From NCBI RefSeq assembly GCF_027923385.1, contig NZ_BSEC01000007.1, positions 1-64,000 of the forward strand: a DNA stretch of 64,000 bases. The letters run 5' to 3'. The stretch comes from Methylocystis echinoides. GTDB taxonomy: Bacteria > Pseudomonadota > Alphaproteobacteria > Rhizobiales > Beijerinckiaceae. Position numbers and translations under genes: made by a program. The first letter of the stretch is position 1. Every line of letters begins with the position of its first letter. The notes below the pieces were generated by a model that ran no database searches, was not told where the DNA came from, and worked only from the letters and a program-made list of their open reading frames with translations. Shown here in pieces: positions 26,871-34,522 of this stretch.

Positions 26871-27530
26871 TTAAGCGCGTCCGAAGAGGAGGATGAGGTT
26901 GTTCGCGGGCATGTCCACGATTCTCTTCAACGCGATGTTATGAGCGTTGGCGGCCTTCTCCAGGTCCTTCACGTCCTTGAGGCCCCATTCGGCGACCTTG
27001 GGCGCGAGAATCTCCTGATCAAAGGCCGCGTTCGACTCGGTCGTATATTGGCCGCCCACCTTGAACGGGCCATAGATCGCAACGAAACCATCCTTGGTGA
27101 GGACGCGTTCGGCGACCTGGGCGATGCCGTCGCAGATGGAGACGGGCGCGACCTGGAAAAGATTGACGACGAAGATCGCGTCGTAGAGCCGCTCGTCGGC
27201 GCTGGGCCATGTGTCTGGCGCGGTCAGATCGATCTTGATCGGATCGGATATATTGCCGTTGCCATGCTCGGCGCGCTTCTTCTTGATCGCCTCAAACACC
27301 TCGACGTCATAGTCAGAAGGCTGAAACGTCAGCCCGGGAAAATGCGGCGCGAAAAAGTTGACGTGATTGCCGGAGCCGCTCGCGAGCTCCAGCACATTTC
27401 CGCTCTTTGGGAATATATCCTTGAACACGGTCAGAATTGGATCACGATTGCGATTTCCGGCCCAGGCGACATAGGGGCTGAGCGGATGCGGATCAATCGG
27501 CGGGCGGTCTGTGGGCACATTGACGGTCAT
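26871..27530 (-). CDS. DUF938 SAM-dependent methyltransferase-like protein
   Basis: 219 aa from the ATG at 27530. The glycine-rich SAM loop reads VLELASGSGNHVNFFAPHFP, followed by FQPSDYD and DAIFVVNLFQVAPV, typical of DUF938. Substrate is not known. It is the first gene of the four-gene minus-strand cargo block (DUF938, SDR, DUF1326, DUF2182). Confidence 0.87.
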   Translation of the reverse strand: MTVNVPTDRPPIDPHPLSPYVAWAGNRNRDPILTVFKDIFPKSGNVLELASGSGNHVNFFAPHFPGLTFQPSDYDVEVFEAIKKKRAEHGNGNISDPIKIDLTAPDTWPSADERLYDAIFVVNLFQVAPVSICDGIAQVAERVLTKDGFVAIYGPFKVGGQYTTESNAAFDQEILAPKVAEWGLKDVKDLEKAANAHNIALKRIVDMPANNLILLFGRA

Positions 27531-28097
27531 GGCGATCCTCCTCGTTTTTATGCTTTTCTCGGGAGCGCGGACGGAAATTCGGCTCCGTCTTTGCCAGCGC
27601 GTTGGCGCGAGCATGGAAACCCCTCACACAAACCCTCGCGTTGAGGACGAACCCCCATGCGCGAAGCCTTGCTGTGTGAGAGCCTTTCCAGGGCCCCTGA
27701 CCCGACCGGGTCTTACCTTAGCTTTCCATCGAACCGCGACCGGGTCTGTGACTTTGTCATTGAGGTAAATCAACTTTTCCGCCGATGTTCGGCCACATTC
27801 GAGCGCCTTAACGTCTTGCCGAAGCGTGAAGACGGGCTGTGACGCTTCGAAACTCTGCTCAGGGTGTGCGCTTCCTCTCTTCCCGCGGAATGCAACGCAT
27901 ATATTGGAATTGCCGTTTCGGCGCTGAGGACGGGAGGGTCGGCTCTGGTAGAGGCGATCTTGCAGACTTCTTGGACTGGGCTTGGCCATAACTATCTCCT
28001 TGGAATAAAGGGCGTCTTCTCGGTCAAAAGCGCCCCCTACGACCAAAGGAGGTTTGGGCCATACGCATTCGCCGACAGCTCGAAAGCCGCGCTCGGC
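27531..28097. other. 567-bp stretch without a confident gene
   Basis: It must hold the promoter of the DUF938 block. A minus-strand frame at 27624-28046 (140 codons) has low-complexity, Arg/Ser-rich composition and no family resemblance, and I do not accept it as a gene. An RNA or structured element was not seen. Confidence 0.4.
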
Positions 28098-29171
28098 TTA
28101 CTTGCCCTTTTCATCCTTTTCGACGTCTGCGCGCCGAGCAGGTTCGATTTCGCGCGCCATATCCCTCCGGCGGCTCTCGGCGAACTCCGCCAACTCCTTT
28201 CTCAGCGCGTGCCGCCTTGTCTCGATCGCCGGCATGCCTCGCACGAATTCGCGGATTTGCCGTGCGAGCGCGTGGTCTGGCGCTTGCCCTGAGCGCTCGA
28301 GTTCCGAGGCGTAATCCAGATAGCGCCGCCGGATCGCTTCCTGTCGCCCCCGTATTTGCTTTTCCCACGGGCGGTCCTCGCCCGTTCCCTCTCGCGCTTC
28401 ACGGAGAACCTCTTCCCGCGCCCGCCGATCGACATAGGGCGTGATCTCCCGCTTGCGGAGAGCCAGCACCGTCCCGCGGTCTGCCTTGCGCACCCTCCCG
28501 CGGGTGCGCCGGGGCGTCGCCTCAGCCACAATTCCGCGTAGCCGGAGCTCCCCAGCAAATCGCTCCCGCCAGACTTGGAGATCCGCCTTACGCGGATTGA
28601 GGCGTTTGCCATTGTAACCGAGCGAGCGAACTGTCAAATGAACGTGAGGATGCTTATCCTCCAGATGTTGCACGAACACGAAATCGTGATTGCCGCTGAA
28701 AGTTTCGATGGCCAACGCTCGAGCGGCGTCTTTCACGGCGACTGGGTCGGTCCCCGGCGGCATGGAGAGAATGATATTGATCGAAAGCGAGCCGTCACGA
28801 CGGCGCCTGTCGTCGAGAGCGGCGTCATCCGCCCACCGGCTTTGCAAGTCCTTCAATCCCACCCGCCCTGCCAATAGCGCGCCCTGCTCCGTTTCACCCG
28901 CGAGTTCGCCGCTGCGGGTGATGTATTCGAGGTGTGAGCTTAGATGCTCCACGCTCTTCGTGCGGCCGGTGATCTTCACCATCACCTCCGGCGCTCGCTT
29001 GACGATGCGCTCCAATTTGCCGCGCATCGCAGGAGTCAGCTGCCCCGGCGCTGCGGCATCGGGAGCCTCCCACTCCGCGGGCCGCGGCCGCCGGATGGGG
29101 GTTTGCCAGACATAGGAGATGGCGGGCAGTTCCGAGAGGTCTCCCTCTTGCGGCGGGCGCCGACGGCTCAT
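28098..29171 (-). CDS. VirD2-like MOB_P relaxase
   Basis: 357 aa from the ATG at 29171. The nicking tyrosine is probably Tyr83 in SSHLEYITRSGEL, aligned with Tyr29 of VirD2 (NQLEYLSRKGKL). The metal-binding motif is HLEDKHPHVHLTVRSL (His169, His174, His176, His178), and SINIILSMPPGTDP matches VirD2 motif II. The last 130 residues are charged helices; no LPD7 domain follows. It nicks oriT and leads the strand to the coupling protein. Its ATG overlaps the stop of the mobC-like gene (ATGA). Confidence 0.92.
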   Translation of the reverse strand: MSRRRPPQEGDLSELPAISYVWQTPIRRPRPAEWEAPDAAAPGQLTPAMRGKLERIVKRAPEVMVKITGRTKSVEHLSSHLEYITRSGELAGETEQGALLAGRVGLKDLQSRWADDAALDDRRRRDGSLSINIILSMPPGTDPVAVKDAARALAIETFSGNHDFVFVQHLEDKHPHVHLTVRSLGYNGKRLNPRKADLQVWRERFAGELRLRGIVAEATPRRTRGRVRKADRGTVLALRKREITPYVDRRAREEVLREAREGTGEDRPWEKQIRGRQEAIRRRYLDYASELERSGQAPDHALARQIREFVRGMPAIETRRHALRKELAEFAESRRRDMAREIEPARRADVEKDEKGK

Positions 29172-29686
29172 CGGCCTACCTCCCAATAGCCGGCATTCTC
29201 GTCGAAGACTCGCCGCAACTGGCAGAGAACGCTTTCAACAACAGCTCTCGCTTCGCAAATATCGGCCAAAGCAGGCTCGATCGCGCTGCCCTGTTGAACG
29301 CCGGCGTTCGCCGCGCGTGCGATCTGGTTGATGTTGCCGCCGATCCGATTGAGTTCGCGGACGATGGCGCGCAGCGCTTCACGCTCGTCGGGAGAAGGCT
29401 GCACTGATGATCCCAGTCGCGATCGCACAAGGGCAACGATCCAACCGGTCCGCGTCATGCCGCGCCGATGCGCAATTTCTGCAAGCTGGCGCATTTCGCT
29501 CTCGCGCAACCGCAGCGTGACCTTCTCGGGCCTGCCAATGGGCAATGGAGCTGCGCTGGGAGCGCGCACGTCGAGCGCCTCGGCGATAAGGCGGCGCAAT
29601 AGCGCCGATTTGCCGCCCTCATTTGCAGCGAGAGCCGCCAACCGCGCCGCCACGTCGTCGGGAATGCGGAGCGAGATCAAGGCCAA
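29168..29686 (-). CDS. MobC-like relaxosome accessory protein
   Basis: About 172 aa from a TTG at 29686; a second TTG lies at 29680. Start upstream of this (29728) would run through the oriT repeat. Residues 1-40 (ALISLRIPDDVAARLAALAA, then SALLRRLIAEAL) look like a ribbon-helix-helix; the C-terminal half has the MobC signature LNRIGGNINQIARAAN. Such proteins bind the oriT repeat and help the relaxase open the strands. Coupled to the relaxase gene. Confidence 0.85.
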   Translation of the reverse strand: MALISLRIPDDVAARLAALAANEGGKSALLRRLIAEALDVRAPSAAPLPIGRPEKVTLRLRESEMRQLAEIAHRRGMTRTGWIVALVRSRLGSSVQPSPDEREALRAIVRELNRIGGNINQIARAANAGVQQGSAIEPALADICEARAVVESVLCQLRRVFDENAGYWEVGR

Positions 29687-29703
29687 TAGCCGTCTCCCAA
29701 ACC

Positions 29704-29740
29704 GCGATGTATTACATCGCTGGCGCAAAGCCTATCCTGC
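29704..29740 (+). other. oriT: predicted oriT core: inverted repeat plus nic site
   Basis: A perfect inverted repeat GCGATGTA-T-TACATCGC (29704-29720) is followed after 10 bp by CCTATCCTGC (29731-29740). CTATCCTG^C is the nic consensus of the IncP/Ti (MOB_P) relaxases, with the cut expected between 29739 and 29740 on the plus strand. The site lies directly upstream of the mobC and relaxase genes, as expected. Confidence 0.85.
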
Positions 29741-29837
29741 ACTAGAAACGCTTCAAACGCCTTTCGTTCGGCCCACAATCGGCAGTCTCGATTTCTACAG
29801 AAAGGAGCGTATCGACTCGGCGCCGACAAAGTGACCC

Positions 29838-30806
29838 TCAACATGGCGCGATCTCTTCTATGCGCAGCTCGGAAACTGGAACCTCTTCGGTCTCACCAGT
29901 TTCGAAAAAGCGCACAGCCGCGAAACGGCTCCCATTGTTCGCGGGCGCATCGGTGAGCAGGCGGCCTAGGCGACCGCCGTGCTGCACCAGGATCGAAATG
30001 GCGGACTTGCTCCGGCGCTGCTCGCGGGGGCTACGCGGACGTGGTTTCGGGTCGAGCTCTTTCTGCGCCGTCGTCGGAGCATCCAAGCTGACGCTATCAA
30101 TGCCCGCAGTGGCGAATGGATTGTCACTTGACGTTTCCACATCCGGCAAAGATACGGAACTACGCAAGTCGCGCGCGATCCCGCGGGCCTGCGCGTCAGT
30201 GAAGCTATCCTGCGCTGTACACAAACGCACGATTGCTCCCGGCCGGACGCGCCAGGCCTGGTAGAGTTCGTAGACGGCGCGGATCGAGGAGGTGTGGAGC
30301 TTCTCTTGCAAGAAGCCAGGCATTCTTGGGATGACGGCGAAACGTGAGACCCAGTCCCTCGGTTTGCCGAGCTTGCGAGCAAGATCGCTCTGCTTTTCTC
30401 CCGCGTCTAGGCGCGCGAGGATGAAGGAAGCGATTTCGGCGGCCGCGAGATCGTCACGCTGGATGTTTTCGATAATCTGTGCGTATCGGTTCGGCACTCC
30501 TCCCTCTTGGACAATTGCGGGAACGACGTCGAGGCCCGCGAGCCGCGCCGCGCGATATCGGCGCGCCCCCATGGTGATGAGGTAGCGCCCCGAAACCTCA
30601 GCGGGCCGGACGACGACAGGCTGCAATATGCCCACCAGCCGGATCGAGTCCGCGAGCTGGACAAGTTCGTCTTCGTTGAAAACGCGCCGGGGCTGGCCGT
30701 CGTCTTCGTCTATTTTGGACAACGGAATGAGGAGAGGACGGCCATCCATGCCAGCGCCCGCAGCAGCCGCGTCGGCGAGCTCTTTGAAACTGAGGTCGAG
30801 AGCCAT
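29838..30806 (-). CDS. ParB/KorB-like partition and regulatory protein
   Basis: 322 aa. ParB N-domain with LIPLSKIDEDDGQPRRVF, the GARRYRAARLAG box and IIENIQRDDL; helix-turn-helix KQSDLARKLGKPRDWVSRF near 137-155; C-terminal SH3-like dimer domain (SILVQHGGRLGRLL, then EEVPVSELRIEEI) like KorB of IncP. KorB both partitions and represses transfer genes. It starts 10 bp after the parA stop. The GTGGTTYRAACCAC palindromes near parA are candidate targets. Confidence 0.9.
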   Translation of the reverse strand: MALDLSFKELADAAAAGAGMDGRPLLIPLSKIDEDDGQPRRVFNEDELVQLADSIRLVGILQPVVVRPAEVSGRYLITMGARRYRAARLAGLDVVPAIVQEGGVPNRYAQIIENIQRDDLAAAEIASFILARLDAGEKQSDLARKLGKPRDWVSRFAVIPRMPGFLQEKLHTSSIRAVYELYQAWRVRPGAIVRLCTAQDSFTDAQARGIARDLRSSVSLPDVETSSDNPFATAGIDSVSLDAPTTAQKELDPKPRPRSPREQRRSKSAISILVQHGGRLGRLLTDAPANNGSRFAAVRFFETGETEEVPVSELRIEEIAPC

Positions 30807-30816
30807 TTGATCCCCC

Positions 30817-31557
30817 TCAGCCCAGGCGCTCGGCGATGTTGGCCAACACCGCCCGGATTTCCCGGCCGGCGTCCTGGGCCGAGCGCCTTTTCAGCGCCCA
30901 CACCGGCAACCGCTCGGCGACCGCCTCCGCATAGCCGTCACGCGCCACGATGTGGCCGGGAAACACGTATTTGCCAGCATCTCGAAGAAGCTGTTCGAGG
31001 TGCGCGCGCTGGCGGGGCGACTTTGTGTTAAAGAGCGACGGAAGGAGGCCGAGAAAGGTTGCGTCGGATCGACCGTATCGCTGTTGAACTCCAATGAAGG
31101 TTTGCAGCAAGCCCTTCACGCCCTTCACCGAGTAATCCTCGAGATAGATTGGCGAAACCACATGCGTCGCGGCGACGAGCGCGGCGACGCTCCGCAGCCC
31201 GAGAGATGGCGGCGTGTCGATGACACACGCGTCGAAGTGTTCCCCCGCCACCGCGAGGTTATTTCTCAGCGTCAGTATCGTGGATGTGTCGCCGCGATCG
31301 ACATCTGTCAACGAAGTGTCAGCTGGCGCAAGCGTGAGGCAATCGCCGCTCGCGCCAATCCGCGCCGAGGGCCTAAACAACTCCGCCGCCGAGGCGCTCC
31401 CTGCATGGCGCGCGAGAGTGTCGGTGGCATTGCCTTGCGCGTCCAAGTCGACGATCACCACACGTCGACCGCCTTCCGCTAGATACCAGGCGAGATGCAC
31501 CGCAAGCGTCGTCTTGCCGACGCCTCCCTTCTGGTTGTTGATCACGATCGTCTTCAT
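30817..31557 (-). CDS. parA: ParA partition ATPase
   Basis: 246 aa from the ATG at 31557; an upstream in-frame extension covers the promoter region and is not accepted. Deviant Walker A NNQKGGVGKTT (7-17), switch I VIVDLDAQGNATDTL, Walker B CVIDTPPSLG. It drives plasmid segregation with the ParB encoded next. Upstream within 320 bp are a CCTGTC-N6-GACAGG dyad and three GTGGTTYRAACCAC palindromes, so it is probably tightly regulated. Confidence 0.92.
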   Translation of the reverse strand: MKTIVINNQKGGVGKTTLAVHLAWYLAEGGRRVVIVDLDAQGNATDTLARHAGSASAAELFRPSARIGASGDCLTLAPADTSLTDVDRGDTSTILTLRNNLAVAGEHFDACVIDTPPSLGLRSVAALVAATHVVSPIYLEDYSVKGVKGLLQTFIGVQQRYGRSDATFLGLLPSLFNTKSPRQRAHLEQLLRDAGKYVFPGHIVARDGYAEAVAERLPVWALKRRSAQDAGREIRAVLANIAERLG

Positions 31558-31607
31558 GCGGTCGGTCACCTTCGAGATGGACCGCCGTTCGGGGCGGTCG
31601 CCGAACT

Positions 31608-31621
31608 GTGGTTTGAACCAC
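31608..31621. promoter_or_regulatory. GTGGTTYRAACCAC palindrome, copy 1
   Basis: GTGGTTTGAACCAC, 51 bp upstream of the parA start. Perfect 6-bp arms around a TG centre. First of three in 280 bp. Confidence 0.65.
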
Positions 31622-31662
31622 GGCCCGACCGGCTTGATGGCGTGGCTGGCTGTTGGAGTCGT

Positions 31663-31680
31663 CCTGTCACAATAGACAGG
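31663..31680. promoter_or_regulatory. lux-box-like palindrome upstream of parA
   Basis: CCTGTC-ACAATA-GACAGG, with the same 6-bp arms and spacer length as the site at 10755-10772 by luxR. It lies 106 bp upstream of parA and just past the end of the DUF736 gene, so the LuxR-type regulator may act here too. Confidence 0.6.
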
Positions 31681-31709
31681 GCGATCAAGCCTCACCGACA
31701 ACGTCTCCT

Positions 31710-32228
31710 TCAAAGCGGACGAGGTCGACTCAGTCCAAGCTTATTTTTCGTGAATTTTGCACAAAGGCGGAAATCAGCCGAAAGAAAATAGGCGCCGCGT
31801 ACAGCGTGGTTCAAACCACGGACGACTTCGCGGGGTCCCCAAATGGTGCGTTTCTTCGGCAACCGGCCAAGCCGTGGTTCGAACCACGGCATTTGAACGT
31901 TCAGTCGCTCGCCACTCGCCTTTCGGCCCCGCGACCAGACCAGGCTGTAGCCGTCGCCATCCTCGTCGTCGAAGAGATTGGCGTAGATCGGAGCAGTGAA
32001 GCTCGGATCGTCGAGTTTAAGCGAGAGATAGTCGCGGCCCTCAGTCGAGCGCTTCGTCCAGGCGGCGCCGATTTCAGCTCGGCCGACAAACACGCGGTAG
32101 CTCGGGGCGTTCTCGTTGGCGCGGTTCGTTTCCGGGATGATGCGGACGCCGCGGGCCTGGACGCTGAGGGTAACGATTTCGCCCTGGAATTCAGCGCCGG
32201 ACTTTTTGAAAGAGCCGATGTTCGCCAT
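31710..32228 (-). CDS. DUF736 protein with an unusual C-terminal tail
   Basis: 172 aa. Residues 1-104 are a normal DUF736 domain (MANIGSFKKSGAEFQGEIVT, AENAPSYRVFVG-like NENAPSYRVFVGRAEIGAAW, DDPSFTAPIYANLF, YSLVWSRGR). Most family members end about here, but this frame continues 68 residues through two palindromic operators and towards the parA promoter, so the tail may be non-functional read-through. DUF736 proteins are typical of alphaproteobacterial plasmids and ICEs; function unknown. First gene of the parAB-mob unit. Confidence 0.85.
   Translation of the reverse strand: MANIGSFKKSGAEFQGEIVTLSVQARGVRIIPETNRANENAPSYRVFVGRAEIGAAWTKRSTEGRDYLSLKLDDPSFTAPIYANLFDDEDGDGYSLVWSRGRKASGERLNVQMPWFEPRLGRLPKKRTIWGPREVVRGLNHAVRGAYFLSADFRLCAKFTKNKLGLSRPRPL
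31806..31819. promoter_or_regulatory. GTGGTTYRAACCAC palindrome, copy 2
   Basis: GTGGTTCAAACCAC, the exact reverse complement of copy 1, located inside the 3' part of the DUF736 reading frame. Confidence 0.62.
31871..31890. promoter_or_regulatory. GTGGTTYRAACCAC palindrome, copy 3 (perfect 20-mer)
   Basis: GCCGTGGTTCGAACCACGGC is a perfect 20-bp palindrome and the strongest of the three sites. It too lies in the DUF736 frame, where it encodes MPWFEPRLG of the unusual tail. Confidence 0.68.
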
Positions 32229-32420
32229 GATAATCTCCTGTTGATCTGCTGTCTCGAGCCCGCGACCATCGCGGCCTCGATGGGGCTTCGCAGACGAAGA
32301 CGGTTCGCCGACGCACCCGCAGGGCCGCAGCAGCGCGAAGGACGGCGGAGAAGCGACTTTCTTGTCTCGAGAGGAATGACGCTGCAGGCGTCAGGGGAAG
32401 AAAGTCGCTTCCCCGCTGTT
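32229..32420 (-). promoter_or_regulatory. structured leader of the DUF736 gene (leader A)
   Basis: From the gene outward: CTCC (RBS complement), a hairpin CCGCGA-CCA-TCGCGG at about 32270-32284, then the block GCGCGAAGGACGGCG, then a long inverted repeat with 14-bp perfect arms (32350-32363 and 32398-32411; 19 bp with one mismatch if extended) enclosing a small dyad GACGC-TGCAG-GCGTC (32378-32392). The same plan with different arm sequences precedes the DUF2493 gene. Confidence 0.5.
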
Positions 32421-33242
32421 GCGTCTCAGGCGATCGAGGCGGAGCCGGTCTTCGGCCAGATGTAGCCAAGAAAGAGGTCGCTTTGGTCGTGCTGGGCTCG
32501 ACAGTGATCACTCAGGAGAGATTGGCGCATGGTAGGAGGCAAACGCCGGCAGGAAGCGCGGTCGATCTCGGACCTGCATGTACCTGGAAAGTCCCCTCGC
32601 ATATCCGTTCACTGACGGGCGGCGCGTCGCCCGGAGGCTTCGGAGATCGGCGCGCGTCCGGCGGCCCGCGTCGATACGCAATGACGCCATTTGCAAATGG
32701 CCTCAGCGTTTTAACGCGCGCTGGGCGGGGGCTCGTCTCGCTAGACGTGCGGCTGAGTGTCTTGCGGCGGCGGGAGCCAACGGCGACATGCCCGGGTTGC
32801 TCAGCTGTCGCCAATTGGCCGTTTGCAGAGCTTCACCCACCAGAGTATCGCGCCTGATGGAGGCGTGCCACGTTGTCCTTTCGACGAAAATCCAAGAAAT
32901 CTCTTGCAAGCGGCGCCGGCGTCAAAAACATCGCGACGCCAGCTGCAAACGATGTCATCAACATCGAGAAAACTAGGGCGTTCAAAATGGGCTTTCTAAA
33001 CATCTGCAAGGGATAAGAGGCAGCCGAGGCTTTCGCAATTTCGCATATTGACGCAGTGAAAAAGTTTTATGCTCCTCAAAATCTCATTCGCTCATGCATC
33101 CTCAGCCACGCATGCAATCAAAATGTTGCTGTCTCGGAAGAGAGCGGCTCAAGAAATGGACCCCGCACTCTGGTTGAGGTGAAAGACAGCAGCTTTGCAA
33201 GGAGTGGATGAGGCCCCTTCGACAGAGATAAAAATGAACGAG
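32421..33242. other. about 820 bp without a confident gene
   Basis: No frame here has family resemblance. A stretch at 32880-33015 reads coding-like in one plus-strand frame (short, open at its 5' side) and may be a remnant. AT content rises near 33000-33120. The region might hold an origin or the promoter of leader A; no iterons were found by eye. Confidence 0.35.
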
Positions 33243-33262
33243 GGCGGCGCTCATGCGCCGCC
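33243..33262 (-). terminator. intrinsic terminator-like hairpin after the DUF2493 gene
   Basis: GGCGGCGC-TCAT-GCGCCGCC, perfect 8-bp stem overlapping the stop codon region at 33251. On the minus strand it is followed by CTCGTTCATTTTTATC, a T-rich stretch about 9 nt later. Confidence 0.55.
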
Positions 33263-34189
33263 GTCCTGGAACTTCCACACGGGGATGCCGAGCTTGCGCG
33301 CCTTGTCGGCAAGATTCGCGGAGACGCCCGAACCGGGAAAGACGATAACCCCGATCGGAAGCGTTTCGAGGATCTGATCGTTCCGCTTGAAGGGAGCCGC
33401 CTTGGCGTGGCGCGCCCAGTCCGGCTTGAACGCGATCTGCGTGACTTCGCGAGCATTCGCCCAGCAGGAAGCGATGAGTTCCGCCCCCTTGGGCGAACCG
33501 CCATGCAACAGCACCATGCCAGGATGTTTGGCGAGAGCCTTGTCGAGACGATCCCAGATCGCGCGGTGGTCGTTGAAGTCGAGCCCGCCGGTGAAGGCGA
33601 TCCGAGGCCCGGCCGGCAGGAGAGGCTCGGACTCTATCCGGCGCTTGGCGGCGAGAAAGTCACGGCTGTCAATCATGGCGGCGGTCAAGGACCGATGGCT
33701 CACCTTGGAGCCCGAGCGGGGACGCCAGGACGAGCCGGTGTGCAATTCGAAGGCGTCGGCGGCTTGGTCGCGGAAGAGCTCCAGGCTGTCTCGGCGCTCG
33801 AGGAGCGTTTGGCCTTCGCAGATCAGGCGCTCGAGCTCCACCGAGCGGATTTCCGAGCCGTCCTGTTCCTTTTGGCTGCGCCGCTGCGCCTGCTCATTGT
33901 CGTCGAGTTCTCGCTCGACGCGAAGGACCGCCCGGTGGAAGAGGTTGACCGTGGACCAGAGCAGCTCCTCGAGATCGGGCTCGAGGCGCGTGTCGGTCAG
34001 TGTCGCCAGGAGGGCGTCGAAGATGTCGGCGACGGCGCCGGTGATTGCCGAGGCGTCGGGCAGCGGCCGGGGGTCGGGCTCGTCGTGGAACGGACGGTAG
34101 CCGTAGAGTTGAAGTTCAGCAAGAACGCGCTCGGTCGAGGACGCGGCAGGAATTGTCTCGAAGCCCTGGTCGTTGGGATTGGTCGTCAT
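33251..34189 (-). CDS. DUF2493 (SLOG/YspA-like) protein
   Basis: 312 aa from the ATG at 34189. The C-terminal 120 residues form the DUF2493 nucleotide-binding-like domain: RIAFTGGLDFNDHRAIWDRLD, VLLHGGSPKGAELIASCWA, and VIVFPGSGVSANLADKARKLGIPVW. The N-terminal part is helical and charged. SLOG proteins bind nucleotides or nucleic acid; the role of this plasmid family is not known. Preceded by leader B. Confidence 0.87.
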   Translation of the reverse strand: MTTNPNDQGFETIPAASSTERVLAELQLYGYRPFHDEPDPRPLPDASAITGAVADIFDALLATLTDTRLEPDLEELLWSTVNLFHRAVLRVERELDDNEQAQRRSQKEQDGSEIRSVELERLICEGQTLLERRDSLELFRDQAADAFELHTGSSWRPRSGSKVSHRSLTAAMIDSRDFLAAKRRIESEPLLPAGPRIAFTGGLDFNDHRAIWDRLDKALAKHPGMVLLHGGSPKGAELIASCWANAREVTQIAFKPDWARHAKAAPFKRNDQILETLPIGVIVFPGSGVSANLADKARKLGIPVWKFQDGGA

Positions 34190-34380
34190 TGGCGCTCTCC
34201 TTCGTCGGATCGGCCGCGACCCTCGCGGCCTTCGTGGCGACAAAAGGCGGCGGGCGGGACCGGCTGGCACCGGCGCGAAGCGACCGGCCGCAGCGTAGCG
34301 AAGGATGGCGAAGCGCCGGCTATTTTGCTTCGCGATGTAAAGCGCCCGTAGGGCGCGACGGAAAATAGCCGGCCGCAGCC
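34190..34380 (-). promoter_or_regulatory. structured leader of the DUF2493 gene (leader B)
   Basis: Same order as leader A: CTCC, hairpin GGCCGCGA-CCC-TCGCGGCC at about 34210-34229, block GTAGCGAAGGATGGCGAAGCG, then a 12-bp perfect inverted repeat (GCCGGCTATTTT at 34315-34326, complement at 34362-34373) enclosing GCGCCC-GTA-GGGCGC. Arm sequences differ from leader A but pairing is kept. The rest of the 333-bp gap, to 34522, shows no gene. Confidence 0.5.
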
Positions 34381-34522
34381 ATTGCCAAGCCGGCGCGCCC
34401 GACGCAAGGGTCGTCCTCTCAGAAGGCCGGGACTGCGGCTGGCTCCGACAAAAGGAAAGAAGGCGATTGGCGCGATCGCGCGAGGGCGGGGGATCGGGGG
34501 CTCGTTTCGTCGCAAGGCCAGG

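Noticed and set aside
27624..28046. 140-codon minus-strand frame between DUF938 and relaxase genes
   Set aside because: Low-complexity Arg/Ser-rich product with no recognisable feature and no good ribosome site.
32578..32976. plus-strand frames in the 32.5-33.0 kb gap
   Set aside because: Composition and lack of motifs suggest chance frames; only a short stretch near 32880-33015 looks coding and it has no proper start.
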